Shown here one piece after another: positions 43,670-52,153 of a DNA stretch of 64,000 nt. A program made the translations under genes and the position numbers. Source of the stretch: Mesobacillus campisalis (GTDB taxonomy: Bacteria > Bacillota > Bacilli > Bacillales > Cytobacillaceae); contig NZ_LAYY01000001.1 of NCBI RefSeq assembly GCF_000986785.1, forward strand, positions 1 through 64,000, in the 5' to 3' direction. The notes under the pieces were generated by a model that saw only the letters and a list, made by a program, of their open reading frames with translations, was not told the DNA's origin and did not search any database. The first letter of the stretch is position 1. Every line of letters starts with the position of its first letter.

Positions 43670-44905
43670 TTATTCCTGCTTCTCCTTAAAAACCCTCCGA
43701 AAAACACCCTTTGCCTTGTCCATCGACACGCCTTCAATAAAATAGGCGATAGCCGCTTCGGACAGGGCCAATGTTCCTGCGGTCGCTACCACTCCGGAGA
43801 TAATGTGGCCACCGACAGGAATCACTTTCAGAAGCTGTCTGGCCGCTTCCCTTAAGGCAAACCCAGCCGCAACGTTGGCTCCGAGGGCACTCAGAAATTC
43901 CCTGATTCCTTGTTTGTCCAGCTTTTTTCCACCAATCAGGCCGATGGCGGTAATCATCGCCATCTGCATCCCGGTGATGACGGGGATGTCGGCTATGGGA
44001 ATGGGACTGGCCCCAATCGCCCCCGTTGCCCCGGAAACGCTTTTCCCTATTTTCCGGGCGAGTTTTTTTTGGACTGATTTCAGCTTGGACAACTGGGCAA
44101 GTTTTAACTGCGCTTCGTTTGGAAGCTGCTCAATCAGGTAATCCAGCAGGACATCGATATTCCAGCGAACGTCATAAACGATCTTCCCATCATCGAATTC
44201 CATATAGCTGCTCACCGGAATCACCTGGACAGGTTCGGAAACATAGTCCCGCAATTTTACAGCCAAGACTTCAACAGCGTCGGCCATATTCTTCTGTTTT
44301 ACCGGATGGTCAAACGGCGGCTGCTGTGCCGACTTGGGACTCAGTTCATCCACCTGGGTGACTATCCCCACAATCGGCACATCATACTGATGCTCGTTTT
44401 GAATCATAGTTTTCAACTGGGATAATTGCTGCAGGTCTTCATCAATCCTGGAGCTCACTTCTTTTGCTTTGCATAAAAACAAAATGGCATCCGGACATTG
44501 TTCTTTTATGGAAGCTTGTACCTCTTCCATCGCAGAGGCATATGAAAAACCTTCTTCCGGATTGTCTGCCTCCCCCAGGCCCCTCGTATCGAGGATTTCA
44601 AGATTTCCGGACTCCGACGTGAACTCATGCCACTTTCCCATACCGGTCTGCGCTTTTACATCCCCGACTTCGGCCCGCATTTCCCCAAAGATCGCATTGA
44701 TCAGGCTCGATTTTCCGGCACCCCTTCTTCCCACAATCGCAATCCTGGCAGGCCTGGCATCAAGGGTCAGCTCTTTTAGCTGTTCCAGCTCCCCCTTTAT
44801 CTTCATTTTAATAGGCTCAGGCAAAACCGAACCCGCCAACCCATCATAAATCGATTTGATTAAATCACTTATCTGGTCACGTTTAATTTCTCCTGAATCA
44901 CCCAT
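43670..44905 (-). CDS. Era-like GTPase with C-terminal DUF697-type hydrophobic domain
   Basis: The 411-residue protein has a TRAFAC GTPase domain: G1 GRRGAGKSS (59-67), G3 DTRG (106-109) and a G4 variant TQVD (183-186) in place of NKxD. After a linker, about 290-405 holds Gly/Ala-rich hydrophobic helices (SGATGAIGASPIPIADIPVITGMQMAMITAIGLIGG, quoted here as two parts ending GMQMAM and IGLIGG) as in DUF697 proteins, which probably attach to or insert in membrane. Function unknown. The start was set at ATG 44905 after AAGGAGG; the 71-codon extension upstream is repeat-derived and not conserved. Confidence 0.75.
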   Translation of the reverse strand: MGDSGEIKRDQISDLIKSIYDGLAGSVLPEPIKMKIKGELEQLKELTLDARPARIAIVGRRGAGKSSLINAIFGEMRAEVGDVKAQTGMGKWHEFTSESGNLEILDTRGLGEADNPEEGFSYASAMEEVQASIKEQCPDAILFLCKAKEVSSRIDEDLQQLSQLKTMIQNEHQYDVPIVGIVTQVDELSPKSAQQPPFDHPVKQKNMADAVEVLAVKLRDYVSEPVQVIPVSSYMEFDDGKIVYDVRWNIDVLLDYLIEQLPNEAQLKLAQLSKLKSVQKKLARKIGKSVSGATGAIGASPIPIADIPVITGMQMAMITAIGLIGGKKLDKQGIREFLSALGANVAAGFALREAARQLLKVIPVGGHIISGVVATAGTLALSEAAIAYFIEGVSMDKAKGVFRRVFKEKQE

Positions 44906-44970
44906 AGTCTGCTGCCTCCTTCTCTCTGTATTCCATTTACCCTTACTATACCCCTTTGACAGGCAGGGAA

Positions 44971-45107
44971 AGCATGGGGACGGTTCTCGCGCATCATCCG
45001 CTTCGCAACCGGCAGCCAGCATTTCTTTCTGGCGGTTTATGCTAAAAAAACAGCCTATCCCATGGGTTAGGCTGTTCAAAATGAGGCAGGAGAACCGTCC
45101 CCCTGCT
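44971..45107. repeat. Dispersed palindrome arms flanking a terminator
   Basis: The left arm AGCATGGGGACGGTTCTCG (44971-44989) and the right arm GAGGCAGGAGAACCGTCCCC (45083-45102) are separated by about 95 nt that include the sdaAA terminator. This may be one copy split by insertion, or two half copies. Confidence 0.7.
45044..45077 (-). terminator. Rho-independent terminator of the serine dehydratase operon
   Basis: AACAGCCTA (45049-45057) and TAGGCTGTT (45068-45076) form a stem around CATG, with a T7 run on the minus strand. Confidence 0.85.
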
Positions 45108-45110
45108 CTG

Positions 45111-46010
45111 CTAAACAAGATAGTCTTTGAGTTTTGGTTTTGGCTGGCCGAAGATTTCGGCTTCCAGTCTTCTCCCTGTTGGCGTTGCGGCCAGGCCGCC
45201 TTCGCCTGTTTCTCTCAGGGAAGATGGCATGGTTTGGCCGATGGCGTACATGGCGGCGATGACTTCATCGGCTGGAATCCGGCTGGTGATGCCGGCCAGG
45301 GCCATGTCGGCTGCTGTCAAGGCGTTGGACGCTCCCATTGCGTTCCGTTTAACGCATGGAACCTCGACCAGGCCTGCCACCGGATCACAAACAAGTCCGA
45401 GCATGTTCTTCAGCGAAATGGCCATTGCTTCTGCGGCCTGCTTCGGCGTTCCTCCTGCCATTTCCACAATCGATGCTGCGGCCATGCCGGCTGCCGATCC
45501 AACCTCGGCCTGGCAGCCGCCAGCTGCTCCCGCAACCGTCGCATTATTGGCAATGACGAAACCGAAGGCTGCTGCTGTAAATAAATATTCAATCATATCC
45601 TGGCGGGTGGGGTTGAGCTGTTCCTTCACCGCAAACAAAGTACCTGGAACGACTCCTGCCGACCCTGCTGTCGGCGTGGCGCAGATGACACCCATCGCGG
45701 CATTTACTTCATTGGTGGCCATCGCCTTGCTGACCGCATCCAATAAGAGCGGGCCGGAAAGGGCCTTGCCGCTTTTTATATAGTTTTGGAGCAGGACGGC
45801 ATCTCCGCCAGTGAGTCCTGTTTGGGATTTCACTCCCTGAAGGCCGCGTTCCACTGCCTGTTCCATCACTTGCAGATTATTGTCCATTTTCGCGATGATA
45901 TCCTCACGAGACAGCCCCGTCACTTCCACTTCCTGCTGAATCATGATTTCCGCTATTTTCACCTGCTTTTGTTCTGCCAGCGAAACAAGTTCCGCTACAT
46001 TTCGAAACAT
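45111..46010 (-). CDS. sdaAA: L-serine dehydratase alpha subunit
   Basis: The 299-residue subunit carries the iron-sulfur binding region CDPVAGLVEVPCVKRNAMGA (cysteines near residues 199 and 210) and the long conserved stretch AEVGSAAGMAAASIVEMAGG. With the beta subunit it deaminates L-serine to pyruvate and ammonia using a [4Fe-4S] cluster. It is the last gene of regulator-IIC-sdaAB-sdaAA, 57 nt after sdaAB. Confidence 0.95.
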   Translation of the reverse strand: MFRNVAELVSLAEQKQVKIAEIMIQQEVEVTGLSREDIIAKMDNNLQVMEQAVERGLQGVKSQTGLTGGDAVLLQNYIKSGKALSGPLLLDAVSKAMATNEVNAAMGVICATPTAGSAGVVPGTLFAVKEQLNPTRQDMIEYLFTAAAFGFVIANNATVAGAAGGCQAEVGSAAGMAAASIVEMAGGTPKQAAEAMAISLKNMLGLVCDPVAGLVEVPCVKRNAMGASNALTAADMALAGITSRIPADEVIAAMYAIGQTMPSSLRETGEGGLAATPTGRRLEAEIFGQPKPKLKDYLV

Positions 46011-46067
46011 TGCGTTTCCTCCCGATGATACATATTTCCATTGCTCTATAAAACTTGTGCTCTATTA

Positions 46068-46727
46068 TTAATCAACGATTTTAATAACCCTGTTTACATT
46101 GGAAAGCTTTCGCAGTTCCTCAAGGACATCCTCATCAATCCGCTGGTCCACTTCAATAATCATAATCGCTGTTTCGCCCTTTTCCTTGCGGGCAACTTCC
46201 ATATGGCCAATATTAATTTCATATTTTGACAAAACGGAAGTGACGAATGATATGACCCCAAATCGGTCCTGGTGGAAAACGAGGATGGCCGGATCACCAG
46301 ACAGTTTCAGCTGGAAGGAATTGATCTCCTTGATTTCAATCGTGCCGCCCCCAATCGAGATTCCGACAACTTCCATCTCGCTGTCATCATCGTACAGTTT
46401 CAGTTTCACCGTATTCGGATGATCCGGCACGGCTTCCTCCGGCCGGAAAACAACCTCCATCCCTGCTTTTTCTGCGATTGCCAAGGAATCCCTGATTCTT
46501 TCGTCGAACGTGTCGAAATCGAGCAGGCCTGCAACAAGCGCCAAATCGGTACCGTGGCCTTTATATGTTTTGGCAAACGATCCGTAAAGGGATATGACGA
46601 CTCTTTTAGGCTGTTTTTCGAATAAATTGCGGGCAACCCGCCCAATCCGTGCAGCTCCCGCCGTATGGGAGCTGGAAGGTCCGATCATCACCGGACCAAT
46701 AATATCAAAAGCAGAACGATATTTCAT
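46068..46727 (-). CDS. sdaAB: L-serine dehydratase beta subunit
   Basis: The 219-residue subunit begins MKYRSAFDIIGPVMIGPSSS, the beta-subunit substrate-binding signature with HTAGAARIGR, and ends with an ACT domain (ILVFHQDRFGVISFVTSVLS, about 147-219) that usually senses or gates serine. The start was placed at ATG 46727 because AAAGGAG precedes it. Normal length. Confidence 0.95.
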   Translation of the reverse strand: MKYRSAFDIIGPVMIGPSSSHTAGAARIGRVARNLFEKQPKRVVISLYGSFAKTYKGHGTDLALVAGLLDFDTFDERIRDSLAIAEKAGMEVVFRPEEAVPDHPNTVKLKLYDDDSEMEVVGISIGGGTIEIKEINSFQLKLSGDPAILVFHQDRFGVISFVTSVLSKYEINIGHMEVARKEKGETAIMIIEVDQRIDEDVLEELRKLSNVNRVIKIVD

Positions 46728-46763
46728 TTTATAACTCTCCTTTAACACTCTATCTTAGCGCAA

Positions 46764-47801
46764 CTATGCGGCTTTTTCCACAGCTTCGTTGTTTTCAAGC
46801 TCTGCCACTTTTTTGATTTTATAATTTTTAAAGACCATTGAGCCAAGGAATCCGGCGATTGCACTGACAGCAGCGCAGGACAAGGCCACGATCGTTACTT
46901 TTACCGGGTCATTAAAGCCGTACATAACCGCAAGGCCGGCAATTGGAGTAGCCGTTCCCGTCGCATTGTTGATTAAGCCGGATAAGGCAATGATGACACC
47001 TGAGGCTGCCCCGCCGATAAAGTTGGTCGCATACACCGGAACCGGGTTCGCTGAAATGATATGGGCCTGGGTCAAAGGCTCAATCGCAACGGAAATCGTC
47101 GTTTTGCGGTCACCAAATTTCATGCGGTCAAACAGGACATAGTTCATAAACGATGAACCGAAGACAGCGAGGGCTCCAATCGCCATTGGTACGCCTGTCA
47201 GTCCAAGCATCGCTGTCAGCGCCATTGAACTTAGCGGGGCCGTCGCAACAACCGTAATGACTCCGCCCAGGATAATTCCCATCAGGACAGGATTGCTGTT
47301 GGCCGTCTCTGTGATGATTCCGCCGATATTCAAGAGAGTGGCATTCACCACAGGTGTCATGATTTCTCCAATGAAACGAACCAGCGGGGCACATATGACG
47401 ATGATGACAATCAAATCCAGCCCGCCAGGAACCTTTCTCTCAATATATTTTACCAGAAAGGCGACCAGATATCCGGCAATGAATCCTGGAAGAAGGCCAA
47501 GGCCGGCAACACTTACTCCAAGCAAGAGCGCATAAACAGGTGAAGCACCAACAGCAAGAGCCACAAGAGCTGCTGCAGCTACACCGCCCATTCCGCCAGC
47601 AGCGCTTCCAACTTCACCAAGAAATTCAAATCCCAGTAAATCTCCCCCTACATATAATTGGAAAGCCTCTACAAGGAAAGCCGCGCACGCTGCCCCAGCA
47701 AGCGCCGCCATTGCTTTCGATCCTTTTGGTGCTTTATAGCTGAAAAGAGTGAATCCTGCTAAAACCAGTAATAACAATGAAGTCCCTTTTAGTATTTCCA
47801 T
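46764..47801 (-). CDS. PTS-IIC-like membrane protein (PfoR / COG3641 family)
   Basis: The 345-residue protein has about nine to ten spans and belongs to the EIIC-like family once annotated as the toxin regulator PfoR. It shows PVYALLLGVSVAGLGLLPGF, ATAPLSSMALTAMLGLTG and ATNFIGGAASGVIIALSG. No EIIA or EIIB partner is encoded nearby, so it may work as a facilitator rather than a true PTS permease. Its place between a YheO-type regulator and the serine dehydratase genes (37 nt before sdaAB) suggests uptake of serine or of a serine-yielding compound; this is inference. Confidence 0.75.
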   Translation of the reverse strand: MEILKGTSLLLLVLAGFTLFSYKAPKGSKAMAALAGAACAAFLVEAFQLYVGGDLLGFEFLGEVGSAAGGMGGVAAAALVALAVGASPVYALLLGVSVAGLGLLPGFIAGYLVAFLVKYIERKVPGGLDLIVIIVICAPLVRFIGEIMTPVVNATLLNIGGIITETANSNPVLMGIILGGVITVVATAPLSSMALTAMLGLTGVPMAIGALAVFGSSFMNYVLFDRMKFGDRKTTISVAIEPLTQAHIISANPVPVYATNFIGGAASGVIIALSGLINNATGTATPIAGLAVMYGFNDPVKVTIVALSCAAVSAIAGFLGSMVFKNYKIKKVAELENNEAVEKAA

Positions 47802-47848
47802 GATAATTCCCCTCGAATTTTAGTATATTGGTATAGTTTATTTTCAGA

Positions 47849-48511
47849 CTATTCCTGCATCTGGTATTCATTTTGAGTCCTGATTTTTTGAAGGTAGTTA
47901 TAGATGGTAAACTTTGAAACACCAAGAACACTAGCCAAGTATTCTGTCGATCCCTTGATCAGGAACGCGCCCTTCTCTTCGAGTAATCTTACGCATTCCA
48001 CTTTTTCTTCCAGGAGCAAATGTGCAGGGGCTTTTTTAAAACCGGATACAACCTGATCAACCATATCATGGATGACTTCCTGAACGGTGGTATGGAAGTT
48101 TTCAGCCTTTGCCTGGCTCGGATCAACCCCAAGAAATTCCTCCATATCATTGGTGAAAAGCAGCATTTGGGTGACATCGTAGTTAATGCAAAGTGCGCCA
48201 ATGACCTTTTCCTCACTGTCTCTTAAAAATACGGTGGACGATTTCATAACGGTGCCATTTCGGGCGGAAGTTTTATAATTTGGGATATCCTGAATGTCCG
48301 CAGGGCCCTTCCTGAGCTCCGTCAGCACCAAATCAGTAATGGGTGCCCCTACCTTTCTGCCTGTCACATTTCCCGCCAGATAAACAAGCGAATGTTTCAA
48401 ATCTGTAAAGTCATGGACGGCCACCTCGCACCTGCTTCCAAACATTTTCACCAGCATATCAGCCGTCCGTTTTGCCAGGCTGAATATTTGGGCATTGAGA
48501 TCAGCCTCCAT
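47849..48511 (-). CDS. YheO-type transcriptional regulator (PAS-like plus HTH)
   Basis: The 220-residue protein has an N-terminal YheO/PAS_6 domain (FGSRCEVAVHDFTDLKHSLV, GPADIQDIPNYKT, VIGALCINYDVTQ) and a C-terminal helix-turn-helix (LLEEKGAFLIKGSTEYLASVLGVSKFTIYNYLQKIR). Relatives include DauR, which controls D-arginine catabolism. It is the first gene of the serine dehydratase operon. The start at ATG 48511 follows GAGGAGG by 8 nt. A perfect cre box lies just upstream, so the unit is likely repressed on good carbon sources. Confidence 0.85.
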   Translation of the reverse strand: MEADLNAQIFSLAKRTADMLVKMFGSRCEVAVHDFTDLKHSLVYLAGNVTGRKVGAPITDLVLTELRKGPADIQDIPNYKTSARNGTVMKSSTVFLRDSEEKVIGALCINYDVTQMLLFTNDMEEFLGVDPSQAKAENFHTTVQEVIHDMVDQVVSGFKKAPAHLLLEEKVECVRLLEEKGAFLIKGSTEYLASVLGVSKFTIYNYLQKIRTQNEYQMQE

Positions 48512-48526
48512 CCTTTCCGCCTCCTC

Positions 48527-48540
48527 TGTAAACGTTTTCA
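48527..48540. promoter_or_regulatory. cre box of the serine dehydratase operon
   Basis: TGTAAACGTTTTCA fits TGWNANCGNTNWCA at every position and lies 16 nt upstream of the regulator start, in the leader. Confidence 0.75.
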
Positions 48541-48792
48541 AATAGTTTCAAAAAAAAGATAAATGAGATAATAGTGTTACGAAAATATTATTATATGAAT
48601 AACTTTTTTCGCATAGCCATCATACCACCCCCCACACAATATTTCAAATAAAATTTTAATGGTTACAAAAAAATTTTAATAGTCTCATTTCATTATATAA
48701 AGCGGAATAAACAAAGGAACCCCTTCCGCTTTGAAATCCGCTGCAAATTGGCTACTATATAATTAGATCAAATTGTGACAGGAGGATTAGCG

Positions 48793-49233
48793 ATGCAATT
48801 AACCGTTTATTTAGCAGGGGAAATTCACAGCAATTGGAGAGAGGAAATTAAGACAAAGGCCGAAGAAAGGAAGCTTTCATTAACCTTTGTTTCTCCGCAA
48901 ACCAACCATGACCGATCCGACAATGTCGGCGAGGACATTCTTGGCAAGCAGCCGGGCAGCTTATATAAAGATGATGCTGCATCGGACATTAACAACTTCA
49001 GGACACAGGTGCTGATGCAGAAATCCGATATCGTCATAGCCTTATTTGGCGAAAAATACAAGCAGTGGAATACGGCAATGGATGCCAGCACGGCGATTGC
49101 CATGAACAAACCGACGATTATCATCCGGCCCGAATCATTGATCCACCCTTTAAAAGAGCTTTCCAATAAGGCCAATGTGACGGTTGAAAGTGTCGACCAG
49201 GCCTTGGATGTCATCGGTTATATTTATGAATAG
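48793..49233 (+). CDS. ytoQ: YtoQ family protein
   Basis: The 146-residue protein matches YtoQ: MQLTVYLAGEIHSNWREEI, VSPQTNHDRSDNVGEDILG, SDIVIALFGEKYKQWNTAMDA (quoted to DIVIALFGEKYKQWN as the core) and NKPTIIIRP. The fold is a nucleoside 2-deoxyribosyltransferase-like Rossmann domain, but no activity is established. Start at ATG 48793 with AGGAGG 7 nt upstream. Single gene with its own terminator. Confidence 0.88.
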   Translation: MQLTVYLAGEIHSNWREEIKTKAEERKLSLTFVSPQTNHDRSDNVGEDILGKQPGSLYKDDAASDINNFRTQVLMQKSDIVIALFGEKYKQWNTAMDASTAIAMNKPTIIIRPESLIHPLKELSNKANVTVESVDQALDVIGYIYE

Positions 49234-49242
49234 CCTCCCATT

Positions 49243-49282
49243 AAGCCGGGAGAAGGCAAAATGCCTTCTCCCGGCTTCTTTA
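49243..49282 (+). terminator. Rho-independent terminator
   Basis: AAGCCGGGAGAAGGCA (49243-49258) and TGCCTTCTCCCGGCTT (49262-49277) form a perfect 16-bp stem followed by CTTTAT. Confidence 0.9.
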
Positions 49283-49450
49283 TATCCTTCCCCTTATACT
49301 TAGCCCATCCCTCTCCTTAGTTCATTCGGCAAATAAACTAAGTTTTCAATTCTTTGGGTGGAGATGTTATAATGGTTCTAGGTGGAAAAGCCTATATCAT
49401 GTGATGAATATGATAAAAAATGATGTTCACTTTGGTGAAGTTTACCTACT

Positions 49451-49464
49451 TGTAACCGCTGTCA
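49451..49464. promoter_or_regulatory. cre box upstream of the two-component/ABC sugar operon
   Basis: TGTAACCGCTGTCA fits TGWNANCGNTNWCA fully and lies 52 nt upstream of the histidine kinase start, so CcpA repression of the sugar-sensing operon is likely. Confidence 0.65.
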
Positions 49465-49516
49465 ACTTTTCACGTTGTTGCAATAACAGAACAATTCCAA
49501 TGAAAGGGAAACAACT

Positions 49517-51259
49517 ATGCTGAATTCACTTAAAAAATGGAATACCCTTCGCAACCAGCTTCTGTTTATCTTTTTACTGGTTATGATCATCGTGCTGCTG
49601 ATTGTCAGTTTGCTTACATTAAGGCAAGTTTCTTCTTTATTGAAAAGCAATGCTGAAAAACAAATCCAGCAGGTGGCGATTGAAGCGAACGGCCGCATGG
49701 AATCCCTTTACGAACAGGTGAACATGGCGGCAAAGCTTGTGATGACCGATGAAGAAGTTGAACAGGCTTTAACCGATATTTATGACGGCAAAGAGATCAC
49801 CTTCCTGGAGCGCCAAGAACTGATGGGCCGGGTGAACAGAATTATGGGCAATACAGACGGGATCTTTGGGTTTCAGCTGTTTTCAGCTCAGGAGCAGCGC
49901 ATTATCCCGCTTGATGATGACCCGCTAATTAACCGTATCGACAAAAAGTGGATTGCCGAGGCCAATCTCGCCAAAGGAAGAATGGTTTGGATTGGCGACG
50001 ATCCCAACGATAAAAATAACTTCCTGGCTATCCGGAGGGTTAGCTTGATGGAGCGGCAATTCAGGAATGGCGGGTATCTTTTGATCAGCATAAACCGCGA
50101 TCATTTTACCTTTGCCAACGAAACGTATGATAACGACCAATATTCAATCCTGCTCGATTCGGACCAGAACCCAATCATCCAAAATTATCCCGGAGATATC
50201 ACTAGCATTATTGAAAGCAATGAAACTACGGTTCAATTAAATCAGCGTGACTACATGGTCACAAAACAGGTTTCCAAACTGACCGGCTGGACAGTCCTGA
50301 TTTTGACTCCGGTAAGCGAGCTGACAGAAGGAATATCCGCCATCAGGACCGGAATTATTTTGACCGGGATTGCCGGGGCCTTTATTTTCACGATATTCTC
50401 CTATTTCCTGTCAACCATCATCACAAGACCGATCCTGAGGTTGACTAAAACCATGCAGCGTGCAGGAGAAGGTTCGTTAACATTGAATCCCAGTGTTTCG
50501 TCAGTCAATGAAATCAATGAACTAAACAGCACTTATAATCAGCTTGTAAAAGAAACCAACCATCTCATCCAGATGGTCTACCAAAAGGAAATTCTCCGGA
50601 GCCACAGTGAATTGAAGGCCCTGCAGGCGCAAATCAATCCGCATTTTCTCTTTAATACACTGGATGCCCTGCATTGGTCGCTGGAGGAAAAAGACGAAGA
50701 AGAATTGGCCGAACTGGTTGTCGCCATGTCCGATTTGTTCCGCTATACCATCACAAAGGAAACCGATGATGACTGGGTGTATTTAAAAGATGAAATCAAG
50801 CATATCGGCGATTATATGGAAATCATGGAGATGCGTTTTGGCGACCGGCTGCAATGGCATGTCTCCGTACCGGAAGAATATGAGCAGATAAGGATACCAA
50901 AGCTGATCATCCAGCCGCTGGTCGAAAATGCCATTCTCCACGGAGCCGGCAAAAAAGCCGGAAGCTGCATGATCTCAGTAACCGTTGAACCTGTCAGACA
51001 AGACAGCAGGGATAGAATCAGAATCACTGTCCGCGATGACGGTTCCGGAATGGATCAGGAGCGGCTTGAATGGATTCGGAATTCAATGAAAACGGGAGGC
51101 ACTTCATCAGCAAGCGGGAAAGGCATGGCCATTTCCAATGTCTATAAACGATTAAAACTGTATTACAAAGGCCTTACACATTCCGACTTATTGATTGAAA
51201 GTGAATTAAACAAAGGAACAAAAATATCGTTTGAACTACCGGTCGATGGAGGGGAATAA
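49517..51259 (+). CDS. YesM-type sensor histidine kinase
   Basis: The 580-residue membrane kinase has a first span (QLLFIFLLVMIIVLLIVSLL, about 13-33), an extracellular Cache-like domain (about 40-270), a second span (TGIILTGIAGAFIFTIFSYF), a HAMP domain (RPILRLTKTMQRAGEGSLTL), the His-kinase motif INPHFLFNT with phospho-acceptor His376, and a GHKL ATPase (QPLVENAILHGAGKK, DDGSGM). This is the YesM/LytS class, usually paired with an AraC-type response regulator and a sugar ABC transporter, as here. It likely senses extracellular xylo-oligosaccharide, inferred from downstream genes. The response regulator starts directly after its stop codon. Confidence 0.9.
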   Translation: MLNSLKKWNTLRNQLLFIFLLVMIIVLLIVSLLTLRQVSSLLKSNAEKQIQQVAIEANGRMESLYEQVNMAAKLVMTDEEVEQALTDIYDGKEITFLERQELMGRVNRIMGNTDGIFGFQLFSAQEQRIIPLDDDPLINRIDKKWIAEANLAKGRMVWIGDDPNDKNNFLAIRRVSLMERQFRNGGYLLISINRDHFTFANETYDNDQYSILLDSDQNPIIQNYPGDITSIIESNETTVQLNQRDYMVTKQVSKLTGWTVLILTPVSELTEGISAIRTGIILTGIAGAFIFTIFSYFLSTIITRPILRLTKTMQRAGEGSLTLNPSVSSVNEINELNSTYNQLVKETNHLIQMVYQKEILRSHSELKALQAQINPHFLFNTLDALHWSLEEKDEEELAELVVAMSDLFRYTITKETDDDWVYLKDEIKHIGDYMEIMEMRFGDRLQWHVSVPEEYEQIRIPKLIIQPLVENAILHGAGKKAGSCMISVTVEPVRQDSRDRIRITVRDDGSGMDQERLEWIRNSMKTGGTSSASGKGMAISNVYKRLKLYYKGLTHSDLLIESELNKGTKISFELPVDGGE

Positions 51260-52033
51260 ATGTTTACTAAAAATATTGTCATCGTGGACGATGAGCCAAG
51301 AACCAGGCAGGGCCTCCAGCGGGCACTCGAGAGCTGGAATAATGGGGAGTATGCAATTTTCACCGCTGAAAGCGGTGAGGAAGTCCTCAGGATTGCGGAG
51401 AATAAAAAGATTCACATTCTGTTCACCGACATACAGATGCCAGAGATGACCGGATTGCAGCTGTTAAAAGCGATTAAGGAAAAAGGCATGTCCCCTGTCG
51501 TGATTGTCATCTCGGCTTATTCCGAATTTGAATATGCCCAGGAAGCATTAAGGCTTGGCGTCGTGAACTATCTATTGAAGCCAATCGGCAAAAAGAAGCT
51601 GATTGAAGCCTTGGAGGAAGCCGTTAAGGTGTTCGAAAAGCAAGTAAGGTTGGGCATGATTGAAAAAGTGGTGGATGAGAAAATTGTGAATGCCAACACT
51701 AAAATCGATTCCACCAAAGACTCCATCCGCACAGCGATGGCATATATCGACCAGCATCTGAACGATGAATTAACGCTAAAAGACGTGGCTGCCCAGGTGC
51801 ACCTGAACCCAAGTTATTTCAGTGTACTGTTCAAAGAGCAAGTGGAACTGAATTTCAGCGAATATGTGACAAGAAGGAGAATCCAGCGCGCCAAGGAATT
51901 GATTGTATCCACCAGGATGCCGATCAGTGAAATTGCCGAAGAAGTCGGCTATAAAACCTCGAAATACTTCATTAAGATCTTCAAGGAAATCGAGGGAATG
52001 ACCCCCAGTGCCTACCGAAAAGACAGCCAATGA
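51260..52033 (+). CDS. YesN-type response regulator, AraC family
   Basis: The 257-residue regulator has a receiver domain (2-120) with VIVDDEP, phospho-acceptor Asp57 in LFTDIQMPEM, and the conserved Lys in LLKPIGKKK, and a C-terminal AraC HTH pair (HLNDELTLKDVAAQVHLNPS to EIAEEVGYKTSKYFIKIFKE). It should activate the ABC transporter genes that start about 120 nt downstream. Short linker; length typical of compact YesN relatives. Confidence 0.9.
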   Translation: MFTKNIVIVDDEPRTRQGLQRALESWNNGEYAIFTAESGEEVLRIAENKKIHILFTDIQMPEMTGLQLLKAIKEKGMSPVVIVISAYSEFEYAQEALRLGVVNYLLKPIGKKKLIEALEEAVKVFEKQVRLGMIEKVVDEKIVNANTKIDSTKDSIRTAMAYIDQHLNDELTLKDVAAQVHLNPSYFSVLFKEQVELNFSEYVTRRRIQRAKELIVSTRMPISEIAEEVGYKTSKYFIKIFKEIEGMTPSAYRKDSQ

Positions 52034-52153
52034 AAGGGTTTTCTAAAAATAGTAGTATTTTTCCCAATCGCAGGTGCCTTTTTAGAATATTCCCACGGTG
52101 ATAGACTGTACTTGTAAGACAGAAACATACAAATATTAAGGGGGTACCAAACG

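Noticed and set aside
44906-45118. 71-residue N-terminal extension of the GTPase gene
   Set aside because: It is encoded by the dispersed repeat and terminator, is not GTPase-like, and a strong AAGGAGG precedes the ATG at 44905.
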